In this document: positions 11,197 to 21,342 of the stretch, piece after piece | Layout of the letters: the number at the start of each line of letters is the position of its first letter | How positions within the stretch are numbered: the stretch's first letter is position 1 | Position numbers and translations under genes: made by a program | The notes under the pieces: generated by a model | The model's input: only the letters and a program-made list of their open reading frames with translations | What the model was told of the DNA's origin: nothing | The model's database searches: none | Origin: Rhizomys pruinosus | Lineage: Eukaryota; Chordata; Mammalia; Rodentia; Spalacidae | DNA length: 64,000 nt | Direction of reading: 5' to 3' | NCBI GenBank assembly: GCA_009823505.1 | Contig: VZQC01000610.1 | Span: 3,769,230 to 3,833,229 of the forward strand

Positions 11197-11410
11197 GGCC
11201 TGAAACTTTTTAAATTTAGTTTTTCACTTTTGTGTTTATTTCTAGTTTTAATTTTTTTTCAGGTTTGCTTTGGCTATCCTGGGGGGGGGTCTTTTCTTTC
11301 TCCATATGAACTTTAGGATGTTTTTTTCTTTTTTTTCTTTTTTTTTTGAGGAATGATTGCCAAATTACTCATTATTTAGTGTAAAGTCTGTAAGCAATAC
11401 TGGCTTAGTT

Positions 11411-11764
11411 TTAATTTTTTTATTTCTATGTGTGTGCATGTGTTTATGATGTGTGGACATTCTGTGTGTGTGTGTGTGTGTAATATACATTCCTGTATGT
11501 GGCACACAAGGCATGGCATCCATGTGGAAGTCAGAGACAAGCTTGGCTTTTGGTCCCCACTTCCCCCTGGTCTGAGGCAGGATCTCTCTTGCCGTTCAGT
11601 CCGTCTGTTGCACACCAGGTTTAATCTGGGCTTTCGCTGTCCGTGGGGGCGTTGGAGCCCCTTGTTTCTATCCCATGGGAGAATTGTGGGTTCCGGCGGG
11701 TTTAAACTAGCCTCCTCAGAAGTTTACATTGGCAGTGCTTTACCCACTGAGCCATCTTCCAGCC
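11411..11764 (-). mobile_element. B4/RSINE1-like SINE, antisense
   Basis: GT-rich tail with a (GT)10 run, 'gtggaagtcagagacaagct', 'gtctgaggcaggatctctct', and the antisense tRNA-like head 'tttacccactgagccatctt'. Subfamily not certain. Confidence 0.75.
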
Positions 11765-12386
11765 ATGGAAAAAAAAAAAAAAACAACAAAACCAAGGTGG
11801 TCAAAGGCAAGGCCTGCTGTTCGGACTCTGTGGTACCCAGAGCCCAGCCTGATGCAGAAGCACCTAGGGAGGTAGCCATGGAGCCCTGAGTTGCATTCTA
11901 GGTAAAGAGCACGTCTGATTTCCAGGCTTGGTACCAAAAGAAAAGACAGCACGAATGCTAAAACCTCACCGGCTTCATATTGACTCGATTATATGTAAGG
12001 CACATTCCATGAACGATCTAAAGTATTAGTTTGATTTGTTGTCTTTCCTTTCTGTGATTTGGCTACTACAAAATTTCAGCCAGGATTTGAGGGCCATGCT
12101 GTAGTTCTGTGAGACAGTGCTAGGGAAGTGTGATAGAGGGGCAAGCCTGACTCCAAATGACTTGAACACAACAGAAGAGAAGACACCACACTGTTGTCAG
12201 GCCCCCCTGTAAAAGCTCCTTTGAAGCTAACAAGCCTCCATGCAGGCATGCGAGAGTGTAGGTATTCTTGGTCTTTACACAGATGTTAAGGATGTTACAC
12301 TGCAGCACTGTAGTTAGTCTCTGCCTTGTGACATTAGGGAAAACAGAAAGCCATAGATTAGGGTTCATCGAAAAAGAGTTAGGGAC
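11765..12386. other. Unassigned DNA after an A-rich run
   Basis: Begins with an A15 run at 11767. I recognise no repeat or gene in the rest. Confidence 0.45.
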
Positions 12387-12560
12387 CAGGAAGTAGCTCA
12401 CTGGGTAAAGGGCTTGCTGCCAAGCCAAATGACCTAAGTTCAATCCCCAGAGCCACATAACAGAAGAAGAGAATGGACTTCCAAAAAGTGTCCCCCCACA
12501 TGATTCATGTGATCCACACATGTATACACACTAAATAAATAAACAAATAAATAAAAACAT
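12387..12560 (+). mobile_element. tRNA-derived SINE (B2/B4 class) with (AAAT)n tail
   Basis: Head 'gaagtagctcactgggtaaa' and 'gacctaagttcaatccccag', a B box, then an AAAT-rich tail at 12531-12557. Subfamily not assigned. Confidence 0.75.
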
Positions 12561-12712
12561 AAGAAGGAATGTTGAAAATTAAAAGACAATAGACCATTTT
12601 CTTCCAAATTCTGAGATTTAAAAAAATGGAATTAGGCTCAGTAGCATAGTAGGAAAAAACACTCAATACAGGAAGGAAAAATAATTAAACAAAGCTTGTG
12701 TAAAGAAACTGA

Positions 12713-12835
12713 GCCAGGCATGGTGTCAAACACCTGTAATCCCCCTACTCGGGAGGCTAACGCAGGAGGCTGACACAGGAGGCTCACAAATTTAAGGCCA
12801 GCTTTAAATATACAGAGATATCCTATCTCTGAAAG
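12713..12835 (+). mobile_element. Diverged B1 SINE
   Basis: 'gagccaggcatggtgtcaaa', 'cacctgtaatccccctactc' and a locally duplicated 'caggaggct' segment. The tail runs into a purine tract. Confidence 0.8.
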
Positions 12836-12950
12836 TAGGAAGGAAAGAAAGGGAGAATGGGAGGGGGGAAAGAGGGAGGGAAGAAGGGAGGGAGGGAGGG
12901 AGGGAGGGAGGGAGGGAGGGAGGGAGAGAAGAAAGGATAAAAGAAAGGTG
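12836..12950. repeat. (GGGA)n/(GGAA)n purine tract
   Basis: Includes about ten consecutive GGGA units. It probably expanded from the tail of the preceding B1. Confidence 0.93.
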
Positions 12951-13641
12951 GTAATACTAAACATATTCCTCAAGGAATCTGGTCTATTCCCTTTGGCAAC
13001 ACCATCAAAACCCTTCCTGCTTCTTCATGCCAACTTTCCTGGTTAAAGATTGAGAAGATGAGACCTCATTTTGTTCTTCTCCTGAGTGTCACAGGTGGCA
13101 AAATTGTCTACCTGTGACCACAGCTGCACCTGTGGTCAGCAGTCACACACAGAATTACTGTGTAAAAGTTTCCCTTGGTGCTTAAGTTATCAGTCAATAA
13201 TCCAAAATCAAGATATTTCATGAGGAAAATCTGACCTCTCTGGGAAGCTGAGAATATCAGCAACCCTGACAGCCCAGAGGCATGCCACCCCCTCTGTGAG
13301 GGAAGGGAAAGAGACAGCCCTGTAAGGCAGACCCTGTTTTTATTCCCCTCACCTGGGTCTACTTCCACTGAGGAGAAGCGCAGGCTGGGAGATCTGTGTG
13401 CATTTTCTCAGGCTTTTGAGGGAAGAGGCTTCCTCTTGCTTCCCCTTAGGGGCAGAGCTCAGAGCAGCTGGGCCCCATGTAAAGGCAGCAAGCCGCATTT
13501 TTAAGCATGTAGTGTATTCCTACATACATCCCTATGGCTTCCTCCAAACCCCTGTTTCCTTTAGTGTTTCAGTGTATAGTTGGTTTTCTAGCTAGACAAT
13601 GGGAGGGAGATCTTTTGAGCATCCCTGAGTGGATTGTTAAT
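12951..13641. other. Unassigned intergenic DNA
   Basis: No recognised repeat or gene. Confidence 0.45.
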
Positions 13642-13655
13642 AAATACAAGTCTTA

Positions 13656-13894
13656 GCAGCAGGAGAGATGGCTCAGCAGTTAAGAGCACTGTCTGCTCAT
13701 GCAGAGGACCCAGGTTCAATTTCCAGTACCCACATGGCATCTAACAACTGTCCATATATAACTCCAGTTCCAGAAAAATCCAACACCCTCTTCCTATGTG
13801 GGTGGGCATTGCATGACAGGGGTCCACTTATATCTGTGCAGGCAATACACTCATACATATAAAATAAAATAATAAATAAGATATTTTTTAAAGG
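13656..13894 (+). mobile_element. B2/B3-type SINE with perfect target duplication
   Basis: Head 'gcaggagagatggctcagca', 'aactccagttccagaaaaat' and an A-rich tail. Flanked by AAATACAAGTCTTA at 13642-13655 and 13895-13908, a perfect 14-bp target duplication. Confidence 0.93.
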
Positions 13895-13908
13895 AAATAC
13901 AAGTCTTA

Positions 13909-14496
13909 AGGATTTTTTTCCAAGTCTGTGAATAAACTCATGGTGATTTTAATTGGGCTTGCATTGAATCTGTATATTAATATGGGTAGAATGGACATTT
14001 TTACTATATTAATTTTTCCAATCCATGAGCATGGAAGGTTTTTACATTTTTTGATGTCATCTTCAATCTCCTTCAGGGTTTAAATTTTTTTTGTTGTAGA
14101 GATCTTTGGTGTCTTTGGTTAGGTTTCTTCACAGGTATTTTTTTGAGGCTATTGTGAGTGGGAAGGTCTCCTTATATTCCTTCTCCAGTTGTTTGTTGTT
14201 GCTCTAAAGAAAGGCTACTGATTTTTCTAGGTTAATTTTGTATCCTGCCAGTTTACTGAAACTCTTGTTTCTAGGAGTTTTCTGGTGGAGTTTTTAGCAT
14301 CCCTCAGGTAAACTATCATATCATCTGCAAATAGGCATAGTTTGACTTCCTCTTTTCCAATTAGTACTCCTTTAATTTCCCTTTCTTGCCTTATTGCCTT
14401 AGCAAGCATTTCAAGCACTATATTGAAGAGAAGAGGCAATAGGGGGCAGCCTTGCCCATTCCCACATTTAAGGGGAAAGACAAAAGACCCCAAATA
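13909..14496 (-). mobile_element. LINE-1 ORF2, inverted 5' segment (twin priming)
   Basis: Antisense LINE-1 covering the reverse transcriptase (RT) part of ORF2 and the region just after it. It abuts sense-strand LINE-1 at about 14496, and the two pieces are almost contiguous in ORF2: the inverted part runs to the 'TDLEKNL' region and the sense part begins at the 'PKITKA' region. That is the signature of twin priming during target-primed reverse transcription (TPRT). Confidence 0.88.
14227..14493 (-). pseudogene. LINE-1 ORF2 reverse-transcriptase fragment
   Basis: An 88-codon open piece of the LINE-1 ORF2 RT domain. ORF2 makes the endonuclease and RT that insert LINE-1 and SINE copies at nicked DNA. 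Visible are the fingers/palm stretch [17 protein letters not shown] (from residue 14) and the catalytic FADD box (residues 55-58, bases 14320-14331), whose two aspartates bind metal. Below 14227 the frame is broken, although similarity continues. The methionine is internal to ORF2 and not a true start. It is a dead fragment of the inverted half of a 5'-truncated copy. Confidence 0.9.
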
Positions 14497-14642
14497 ACTA
14501 AAGCAACCCTGAGTGAAAAAATGTAATTGGGGGGGTCACCTTACCAGACTTCAAGCTATACTACAGGGCTATAGTCATAAAGAAAGCCTGGTACTGGCAC
14601 AAAACCCAGACCTGTTGACCAATGGAACAAAATTGAAGATCC

Positions 14643-14800
14643 GGTGAGAATAAGCAGAGTCTACAGTGGAGCATCAGATGCCTCTGCACTTTCTCCCATT
14701 CTCTGCCTCTTCCACCTTAACTGTATCCTCCATACCTCTTCTTACTCCACACATTATTTTGCAAATAAAGGTTTTCTACCCCCCCCCCCGAAAAAAAAAC
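14643..14800 (+). mobile_element. Polyadenylated non-LINE segment inside LINE-1
   Basis: Replaces about 100 bases of ORF2 found in the copy at 63.8-63.9 kb. It looks like an mRNA 3' end: pyrimidine-rich sequence, a canonical AATAAA at 14764-14769, a C11 run, and an A9 run at 14791-14799. I do not recognise the source gene. It may be a processed 3' UTR captured during or after LINE-1 insertion; no clean target duplication is visible. Confidence 0.5.
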
Positions 14801-15990
14801 CTGGATCACCATATGCAGAAGAACAAAAATAAACCCCTACCTCTCACCCTGCACAAAAATCAACTCCAAATGGATCAAAGACCTTAAGGTGAAACGTGAA
14901 ATTCTGAAGGTGATAGAAGAAAAAGTTGGTAGCAATCTACAAGACATAAGAATAGGAAAAGACTTTCTAAATCGAACAGCAGCTATGAAGGAAATAAGGT
15001 CAACAGTTGAAAAGTGGGACCTCATCAAACTCAAAAGCTTCTGTACAGCGAAAGAAACAAACAAGGAAGAGAAAACCCACAGAGTGGGAGGAAATCTTCA
15101 CCAGTGATATATCTGATAGAGCATTAACATCCAGAATATACAAACTACTCAAAAAACAAAGAAGAAAATAAATGACTCGCTCAAAAGATGGAATAAAGAG
15201 CTGAACAGAGACTTCACCAATGAGGAAGTATGGATGGCTGAGAAACATCTTAAAAAGTGTTAAACATCATTAATCAAGGAAATGCAAATTAAAACCACTC
15301 TAAGATATCATCCTGGGGCTGGAGAGATGGCCTAGCAGTTAAGAGCGCTGACCACTTTTACAGAGGACCTGGGTTCGATCCCCAGCACCCACATGGCAGC
15401 CGAGTACCGTCTGAAACTCCAATTCCAGGAGAACTCCAGTTCCAGAGGAATCCGACACCCTCTTCTGACCTCCACGGCATTGCACGACACGGGTGCACAG
15501 ACCTGCATGCAGACAGTACATTCATACACATACCGAAATAAATAAAAATTAAAAAAAAAAGATATCATCTCACTCTGATAAGACTGGCTAAGATCAAGAA
15601 AACAAAGACACCAAATGCTGGAGAGGTTGTGGAGAAAGGGGAACACTCATCCACTGCTGGTGGGAATGTAAACTCATACAACCACTATAGAAAGCAATGT
15701 GGAGAACCCTTAAAAGACTCAAAATGAGCCTACCCCCTGACCCAGTCATACCACTTCTGGGTATATATCCACAAGACTCATAATACTGCAAAGATACATG
15801 CACAGCCATATTTATTGCAGCTCCCTTCACAACAGCGAAGAGTTGGAACCAACCTAAATGCCCCTCAACCAGTGAGTGGATAGAGAAAATGTGATACATC
15901 TACACAGTGGAGTTCTATGCAGCTGTAAAGAAAGATGACATCATGAGTTTTGCAGGCAAATGGATGGAACTGGAAGCCATTATGCTAAGT
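14801..15990 (+). pseudogene. LINE-1 ORF2 C-terminal region, degraded
   Basis: Collinear with the ORF2 C-terminal domain at 62.8-63.8 kb but with frameshifts and stops. Recognisable blocks include '[20 protein letters not shown]' (from about 14901) and '[13 protein letters not shown]'-like sequence near 15010. The region of the Cys-rich motif is still alignable at nucleotide level around 15615-15670, where the first cysteine positions have changed. A B2 splits it at 15313. Non-functional. Confidence 0.85.
15313..15558 (+). mobile_element. Young B2-type SINE inside LINE-1
   Basis: Full copy of the young subfamily with the 17-bp internal duplication. Flanked by AAGATATCATC (15302-15312 and 15559-15569), a target duplication made from LINE-1 sequence, so it is younger than the LINE-1. 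Confidence 0.95.
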
Positions 15991-16392
15991 GAAGTAACAC
16001 AGTCCCAAAAAAACAAACAAGGAATGGCTTCCCTCATTGGTGGATGCTAGTACCAAATTCCCCAATTGAAAGAAAAGCTGAGCAATGTTATTGTTATATT
16101 TCTTTCTACCTGAAAGCAACTGTGATGTTATAATGTGGGTATCTTAATAAGTCCTAGAATTAACTTTCCACCTACTTTCAGGCATGGTAATTAATGTATA
16201 TGGGCAGAAGGTATACATTCATATTTTAGAATAATATAAAATTAAAAGAAAAATATGAACCCCTGAACATAAAAAAGTGACTTCTGGATGTTGAACCTTT
16301 GTCAGATGGGTCACTTGTGAAAAGTTCCACTCTAAGCTTGTTTTGAAATTAACCTAGAGTTTATTTTCAGAGTTTGTAATTTTGGTATATGT

Positions 16393-16410
16393 ATGGAGAG
16401 AGAGAGAGAG

Positions 16411-16450
<40 letters not shown>
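16393..16450. repeat. (GA)n(GT)n compound microsatellite
   Basis: About 9 GA units followed by about 19 GT units, inside the 3' UTR of the old LINE-1. Confidence 0.95.
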
Positions 16451-16451
<1 letters not shown>

Positions 16452-16664
16452 ATATTCTGGAGTAATACAAAATTAAAGGCAACAACAATGACAAAAAGAC
16501 TTGATCAAAGAACTGACCAAAACTGTAAACTCCTATATCAAAAAAGTTAAAAAGACTGAGACTGAGATGCAAGACGGGACTTAACATGTATGGTAGAATG
16601 CATGAACTCTGGTGAGGGAGGTATAGATGGGGGAACAGGTCTAAATTTGATTAAGAAATGTTGT

Positions 16665-16900
16665 TTGGGGACTGGAGAGATGGCCTAGCGGTTAAGAGCA
16701 CCAACTGCTCTTGCAGAGGACCCGGGTTCGATCCCCAGCACCCACATGGCGTCTGAGAGCCATCCTTGATTCCAGTTCCAGGGGAATCCATCGACACCCT
16801 CTTCTGACCTCCGCAGCATTGCATGACATGGGTGCACAGACCTACATGCAGACAGTACATTCATACACATACAAAAATAGATAAAATTAAAAAATTAAAA
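16665..16900 (+). mobile_element. B2-type SINE in the LINE-1 3' end
   Basis: Head 'ctggagagatggcctagcgg' and box B GGTTCGATCCC. It has only one copy of the 'ttccagttccagggg' unit. AAATGTTGT flanks it (16656-16664 and 16901-16909). Confidence 0.93.
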
Positions 16901-16945
16901 AAATGTTGTATGAAATATACAAAAGCTCAATAAAAATTAAGGAGA

Positions 16946-17560
16946 AAAATACAAATTCATAAAAGAAAATCAATTGTCCAATGTGTTTTCTAAAACTGAC
17001 ACAAAATTGGCTAGCACAGGACTTGTCTACAATAAAAGGGTGACAATGAAGCCAATTGTTTAGTCAGAAATTAGAGTCCTCTGCCCACAATGCCATCTTG
17101 AGGGCTGGTAATTAACAGTGGTCAAGGTATCAGGACAGTGCACACCCAGGCTGACTATGCTGTGTGCACCACCCAAATGCTGACCAGAGCACAGCACCAT
17201 CACTGTCTGCTGGCACTTAGATCAGTTATGTCTGTGACCTTTAGTTCCCTCGGGTTTCAGTCATCTCACATTGCCTTTCTGGAGCCAAAGTATCATAATC
17301 CAGATAGAAAGTATATTTAAAAGTTCATAGTAAGTGCCCAGAAAAAAATGCTTGAAGTTATGAATGTTCTGTCACTTATTGGAGAATCTTCGGTGACTCT
17401 GCCAAGACCAACAGAACAGGCAGGAAAGGATGAGGGCTGGGTGTGAAATCTCATGTTTGTGCTATGAACATGGAAAAATTCCACAGCCCTCCAAGTGTGA
17501 CTCCAGGAGCACCACCCTCAAGCCCAATGCCAGGAACTCAGTCTTAAGAACTTAAACCAG
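16946..17560. other. Unassigned intergenic DNA
   Basis: No recognised repeat or gene. Confidence 0.45.
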
Positions 17561-17561
17561 A

Positions 17562-17860
17562 GACAGGGCTGAGAGATACCTCGGGCATTAAAGCCTTTTG
17601 GGTTTGCAGGCGTGAGGACCTAAGTTCCACCCCAGAACCCATACAAAAAAGGCTGGGTGTGGTGGGCTGCATCAGTAGTCCCAGCACTGGGGAATTGGAA
17701 ATAGGAGGCTCCCTGAGCTTACTGGCCAGCCAGCCCAGCCTACTAAGTAAGCTCCAGTTCATTGAGAAACTCTATCTCAAAAACAAGATGGATAGCACCC
17801 GAGAAAGGAACCCAAGACTGGCCTCCACACACATACAGACATTCACACACATGTGAAGCC
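17562..17860 (+). mobile_element. B4-type SINE
   Basis: tRNA-like head ('gtgaggacctaagttccacc'), B1-related middle ('gtcccagcactgggg', 'ggccagccagcccagcctac'), then 'ctggcctccacacacataca' and a CA-rich tail. Confidence 0.82.
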
Positions 17861-17959
17861 ACACAAATGTGCATCTATACCTGCACATACATGCAAATAA
17901 GCCAGAAACAAAAGAAGCTCATAGGGAGGATGCTCTTCACCAGCATTCCTAAATATTTG

Positions 17960-18180
17960 CGTTTCATGTGTGTATTATGTGTATGGAGTGTATGTGGGAT
18001 GTGTATAAGTATGTTTGTGGCATGTGTGTGTGGAATGTATGTGTATATGTGTGGGGGTATGTATATGTATGTGTGGTGTGTGTACACAGATGTAATATGA
18101 GTATATATGTGTGCATATGTTGGGGAGCATGTATGTGCGATGTTTATGTATATGTGTGTATGTATACCTGTACCACAATA
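17960..18180. repeat. Degenerate (TG/TA)n tract
   Basis: About 220 bases of imperfect TGTGTATG-type repeats. Open frames on both strands here are a by-product of the simple sequence. Confidence 0.85.
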
Positions 18181-18308
18181 TATGTGTGGAAGTCAGAGGA
18201 TAATTTACAGAGCTGGTTCTCTCCTTCCACCCTGTGGGTCTTGAGAATTGAACTCAGGTCATCAGGCTTGGTAGAAGAAACCTTTACCCGCTGAGCCATC
18301 TTGCCAAA
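18181..18308 (-). mobile_element. tRNA-derived SINE (B3/RSINE class), antisense
   Basis: 'gtggaagtcagaggataatt', 'ggttctctccttccaccctg', antisense box B 'attgaactcaggtcatc' and head 'ctgagccatcttgcc'. The GT-rich tract to the left is its expanded tail. Confidence 0.8.
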
Positions 18309-18309
18309 C

Positions 18310-18488
18310 CTCAACATTTCTTAAACTGTGATTCACTCAGTCTACAGTGACTCTACGGAGCCAGTACCATCCTCACTCCTTTTGGATGGGGAAAAAACTA
18401 ACGCAGAACAATTCAATGATTTACTGTGGTCATAGAGCAAGCTGATAGCAGATCTGAGATTCAAACCCAGTACTCTGACCCAGAGCTT
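18310..18488 (+). mobile_element. MIR element
   Basis: Diverged MIR with the 'gagcaagctgatagcagatc' and 'gattcaaacccagtactctg' blocks, matching the MIR 3' consensus (agctagtaagtggcagagc and attcgaacccaggcagtctg). Confidence 0.72.
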
Positions 18489-19850
18489 GTATACAGAAAT
18501 ACCAGCCTGCCTCAGCTGCCCTTGAAGAGTTCCTCCTCTGCTAAGACAACCCGGGAAAGCATGTTCTCCCGAAAATTCAGAGTCGGCATGAAGGCCTTGC
18601 AGCAGAGGCTGAGACAGGCAAGCTGCGCTCTACAGCACCTGCTGCTTGCTTTCTGGGACACAAACAACCTCTCCTGCTTGCGCTTGAGCCTCTGAGGCTG
18701 ACTGCACCTCATGAGCTAAGAAGGACTATAAGCTGCTCCCGGGTGCCCGCTGTGTTCATAGGTAGGTAGAGCTGTGAATATATAACAGAAAACACTTGCC
18801 ATAGGATTCACAAAAGCCAGCAAATGTCTCTTCCCAAAAATGATGTGAAGGTATTAAAATCTAAACCGAGGTCGACCTGCAAGGGGTAGCAGTTCCAAAA
18901 GCTCTGGTTTGCAGCGGGGATTTTAATGTTTTTATGATCTTGATCTTGGAAAGAATTCTATATGAAACAGCTCCTGTCAAAGCCAGCCTCCTGAGCCACA
19001 GGAGGGACGTTGTTGGAGACCCTGGAAATAGCACTCCATGTCTGGCCAAAACTTCACCAGTGTCTGCTTGCATTCTGAGCGATAACCACAGAAGGCAAGC
19101 GGTGAGGGCCACTTCCATAAATATCATGGCCAGTCAGGCTCATACGGCTCACACAGAGGAAGCAATGCCCAACAGGAGCCTCTGTGGTTGTCATGGGAAC
19201 CACTTAGCACAGCAGGTGCACCTATCTATCCTGCACTTTGGGGAAAAGAGCCCAAGACAGCATTACGGTGTTAGGTTCCCATTAGCCCCACTGATGCAGT
19301 GGCGGGAGAGGGGGGTGAGTGGTTACATTTTTAATGCAATAAATTCTTTCCTTTTAATCATTAGCAGACTTTCCTGGTGGCATATGATGTTCCCCTGTCT
19401 AGCTGGACCTTCATTAACAGCTAAAGCACAAGGAACATGGACTGAATAGCTGAAGAGTGGACAGGCATAACTGCCAGGCGCCCAGAGACTGTGAGCCACT
19501 CTGTTTACAAAATTCTCCTCTGGCCACTTGTCTCTATAAGTGACAGGAAGTGGCATCAGAAGATGCTGTCTGCAGACAGATGGCACCTGCAGCTGGGATT
19601 CCAGACAGTTAAAAAAGGAATTATTCACAACAGTGCGGGCAGTGTCCAAACCCAAGCAGGCATGCTCAGGCCCTGGAGATGGGCAGCTGAGCATTTCTGG
19701 AGAGCGACTGCGATCTTAAGCTTGATGGGACTGGTGAGAAGCTGGGAGAGGGGGGATCTGGGAGAAGGGAAAAGCTAAGTGAAGAACAAGTCGGATAGAG
19801 CTGGGAGAAAGGAGGAACCCAGAGACTGGGAAGAGCTAGAGGCCAATGGT
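18489..19850. other. Unassigned intergenic DNA, about 1.4 kb
   Basis: No repeat family recognised. The longest frames are 171 codons (18934-19449, plus) and 123 codons (19323-19694, minus). They overlap on opposite strands and show no domain or signal that would support a gene. Confidence 0.45.
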
Positions 19851-19854
19851 GCTG

Positions 19855-20003
19855 AGCTGTGGGATCCTGAAAGCACAGCTTGTCATCTTATCACTCAGGA
19901 GGCAGAGGCAGGTAGATCTCTGTGAGTTCAAGCCCAGCCTGGTCTACAGAGTGAGCTCCAGGCCAGCTGGGGTTACAGCTGTCTCAAAAAAAAAGAAGAA
20001 GAA
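19855..20003 (+). mobile_element. B1 SINE
   Basis: 'tcaggaggcagaggcaggta', 'gttcaagcccagcctggtct', 'gagctccaggccagctgggg' and an A-rich tail. The 5' head is diverged. Confidence 0.82.
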
Positions 20004-20170
20004 AAGAATGATAAATAATCATTGGTGAGCTCTCCCCTTCTTGGGAATTGTCCACAATTCCGTCACCTCTACCTTCATCTAAAGCCAACATCATAGGCTA
20101 GGCCAAACTGCCTCCCTCCAGCTCCTGACTCTGCACTCCAGAGCTGGCTTTAAGCAGACAGTTTAGGGAC

Positions 20171-20309
20171 TCAAGATGCTTCAGTGAGTAAAGGTACTTG
20201 CTGCTGAAGCTGACAACCTGAATTCAATCCCTGGGACCCACATGGTAGAAGAGAACTGACTGCCACAGGTTGTCCTCTGACCTCCACATATGTGCTATGG
20301 CACATGCAA

Positions 20310-20347
<38 letters not shown>
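20171..20347 (+). mobile_element. tRNA-derived SINE with (AATA)n tail
   Basis: 'gatgcttcagtgagtaaagg', 'attcaatccctgggaccca', 'ttgtcctctgacctccacat', then about ten AATA units at 20307-20347. Confidence 0.85.
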
Positions 20348-20348
<1 letters not shown>

Positions 20349-20370
20349 CTGCAATTAAAATGAAAACTAA

Positions 20371-20497
20371 GTAGGCTGCTTAACATTCTGTGACTTGGTT
20401 TCTCCATCTGCAAAGTGAGTATGATAGAGCATTAGCCTCATGGGGTGGCATGTATGCTTTGTGTTGTCAGTGCTCGATGTAGAGCACCTGCCTGGAC
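20371..20497 (-). mobile_element. MIR element, antisense
   Basis: 'gacttggtttctccatctgc' and 'aaagtgagtatgatagagc', matching antisense MIR (cctcagtttcctcatctgta and aaatgggga), ending near 'gcacctgcctggacatg'. Confidence 0.68.
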
Positions 20498-21039
20498 ATG
20501 ACTCACCTATCAACATGGAACCTGACAAAGGCTGAGACACCCAGGAAGGATGCTCAGCAGCAATAGCAATATACCAGCCTGGGCTTTCACAGTTTTTCCT
20601 GAGTATTTGTCAACTAAGTCAGTCCTCCAGGCCCTCCCTCATTGTCTCACAAAGGACAGCTCTTGACATGGTGACAACACACACCACAGATGAAAGTGGA
20701 AATAGACACTTCCACAGTTGTGATCAGTAGGACAGATGGGATCATAATATTTTATGATGGCCAACAGACACACCTCCCCCTGTGAATATACAAAGCTGCT
20801 GAGAGTGGAGTTCTTTCCTCCAGTGACCAGGACAGTCCCAGGTCAGGCTCCAGTGCCTTCTGGGAAAGCCAAACCCATGAGCACATACAGGCACTCCACA
20901 CAGCTGGCACCAACGCTGGGACTCAGAGGTGAAGGGGCATGTGTTGACCCATCTGGGGGAGTCCTGCTGAGGAGGGAAGGTCACAGAAGCAGTAGCTGGG
21001 ACTTACCTCACCTGGATGGCTCAAGGTCAATGTGTCCTT
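20498..21039. other. Unassigned intergenic DNA
   Basis: No recognised repeat or gene. Confidence 0.45.
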
Positions 21040-21152
21040 TTTTTTTTATTATTTTGAGATAGGGTCATCCTGTAGCCCCAGATGGCCTCGACCTCACAGA
21101 GATGTACCTGCGTCTGCTGGGATTAAAGGCATGCACCACTGTGCCCAGCAAG
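21040..21152 (-). mobile_element. B1 SINE, antisense
   Basis: 'ttttgagatagggtcatcct', 'agccccagatggcctcgacc' and 'gggattaaaggcatgcacca'. Confidence 0.85.
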
Positions 21153-21282
21153 GTGGCCCTTTTTAAGAGGTACTCAGAGGCAGCACTCTTGAAATTTAGG
21201 TCAGGGACATTGGGAAGGAAGATGCTGACCTGTAACATCAAGGGACAGCCTGAGACCCTGGGTTTCTTTTGTTGCCCAGTAC

Positions 21283-21342
21283 TACTGGGGACAGAACCTA
21301 TAGCCTTGAGCATGTCACCACTGAGTGACAGCCCTAGCCCTT
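21283..21342 (-). mobile_element. ID-like SINE head, antisense
   Basis: 'ggggacagaacctatagcct' and 'agcatgtcaccactgagtga' then 'cagccctagccc', matching the antisense ID (tRNA-Ala/BC1-derived) consensus with substitutions. Confidence 0.6.

Larger units (their letters stand above)
14497..16945 (+). mobile_element. Old LINE-1 3' part, sense, with later insertions
   Basis: Sense half of the twin-primed copy: ORF2 C-terminal region (14497-15990) and 3' UTR (to about 16945, ending 'caataaaaattaagg'). It is interrupted by a polyadenylated foreign segment (14643-14800), two B2 SINEs (15313-15558 and 16665-16900) and a (GA)n(GT)n tract. Frames are broken by substitutions and indels, so it is clearly older than the copies at 37.5 and 62.5 kb. 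The exact LINE-1 target duplication was not resolved. Confidence 0.88.

Noticed and set aside
10981..11213. A recurring frame of about 60 codons (MYCLHASLCTRVVQCRGG-like) seen at 11.0, 15.4, 16.7, 27.4 and 35.1 kb
   Set aside because: It is the antisense reading of the young B2 subfamily. It recurs because the SINE copies are nearly identical, not because a protein is conserved.
18934..19694. Overlapping 171- and 123-codon frames on opposite strands
   Set aside because: No recognisable domain on either strand, and no nearby promoter or poly(A) evidence.
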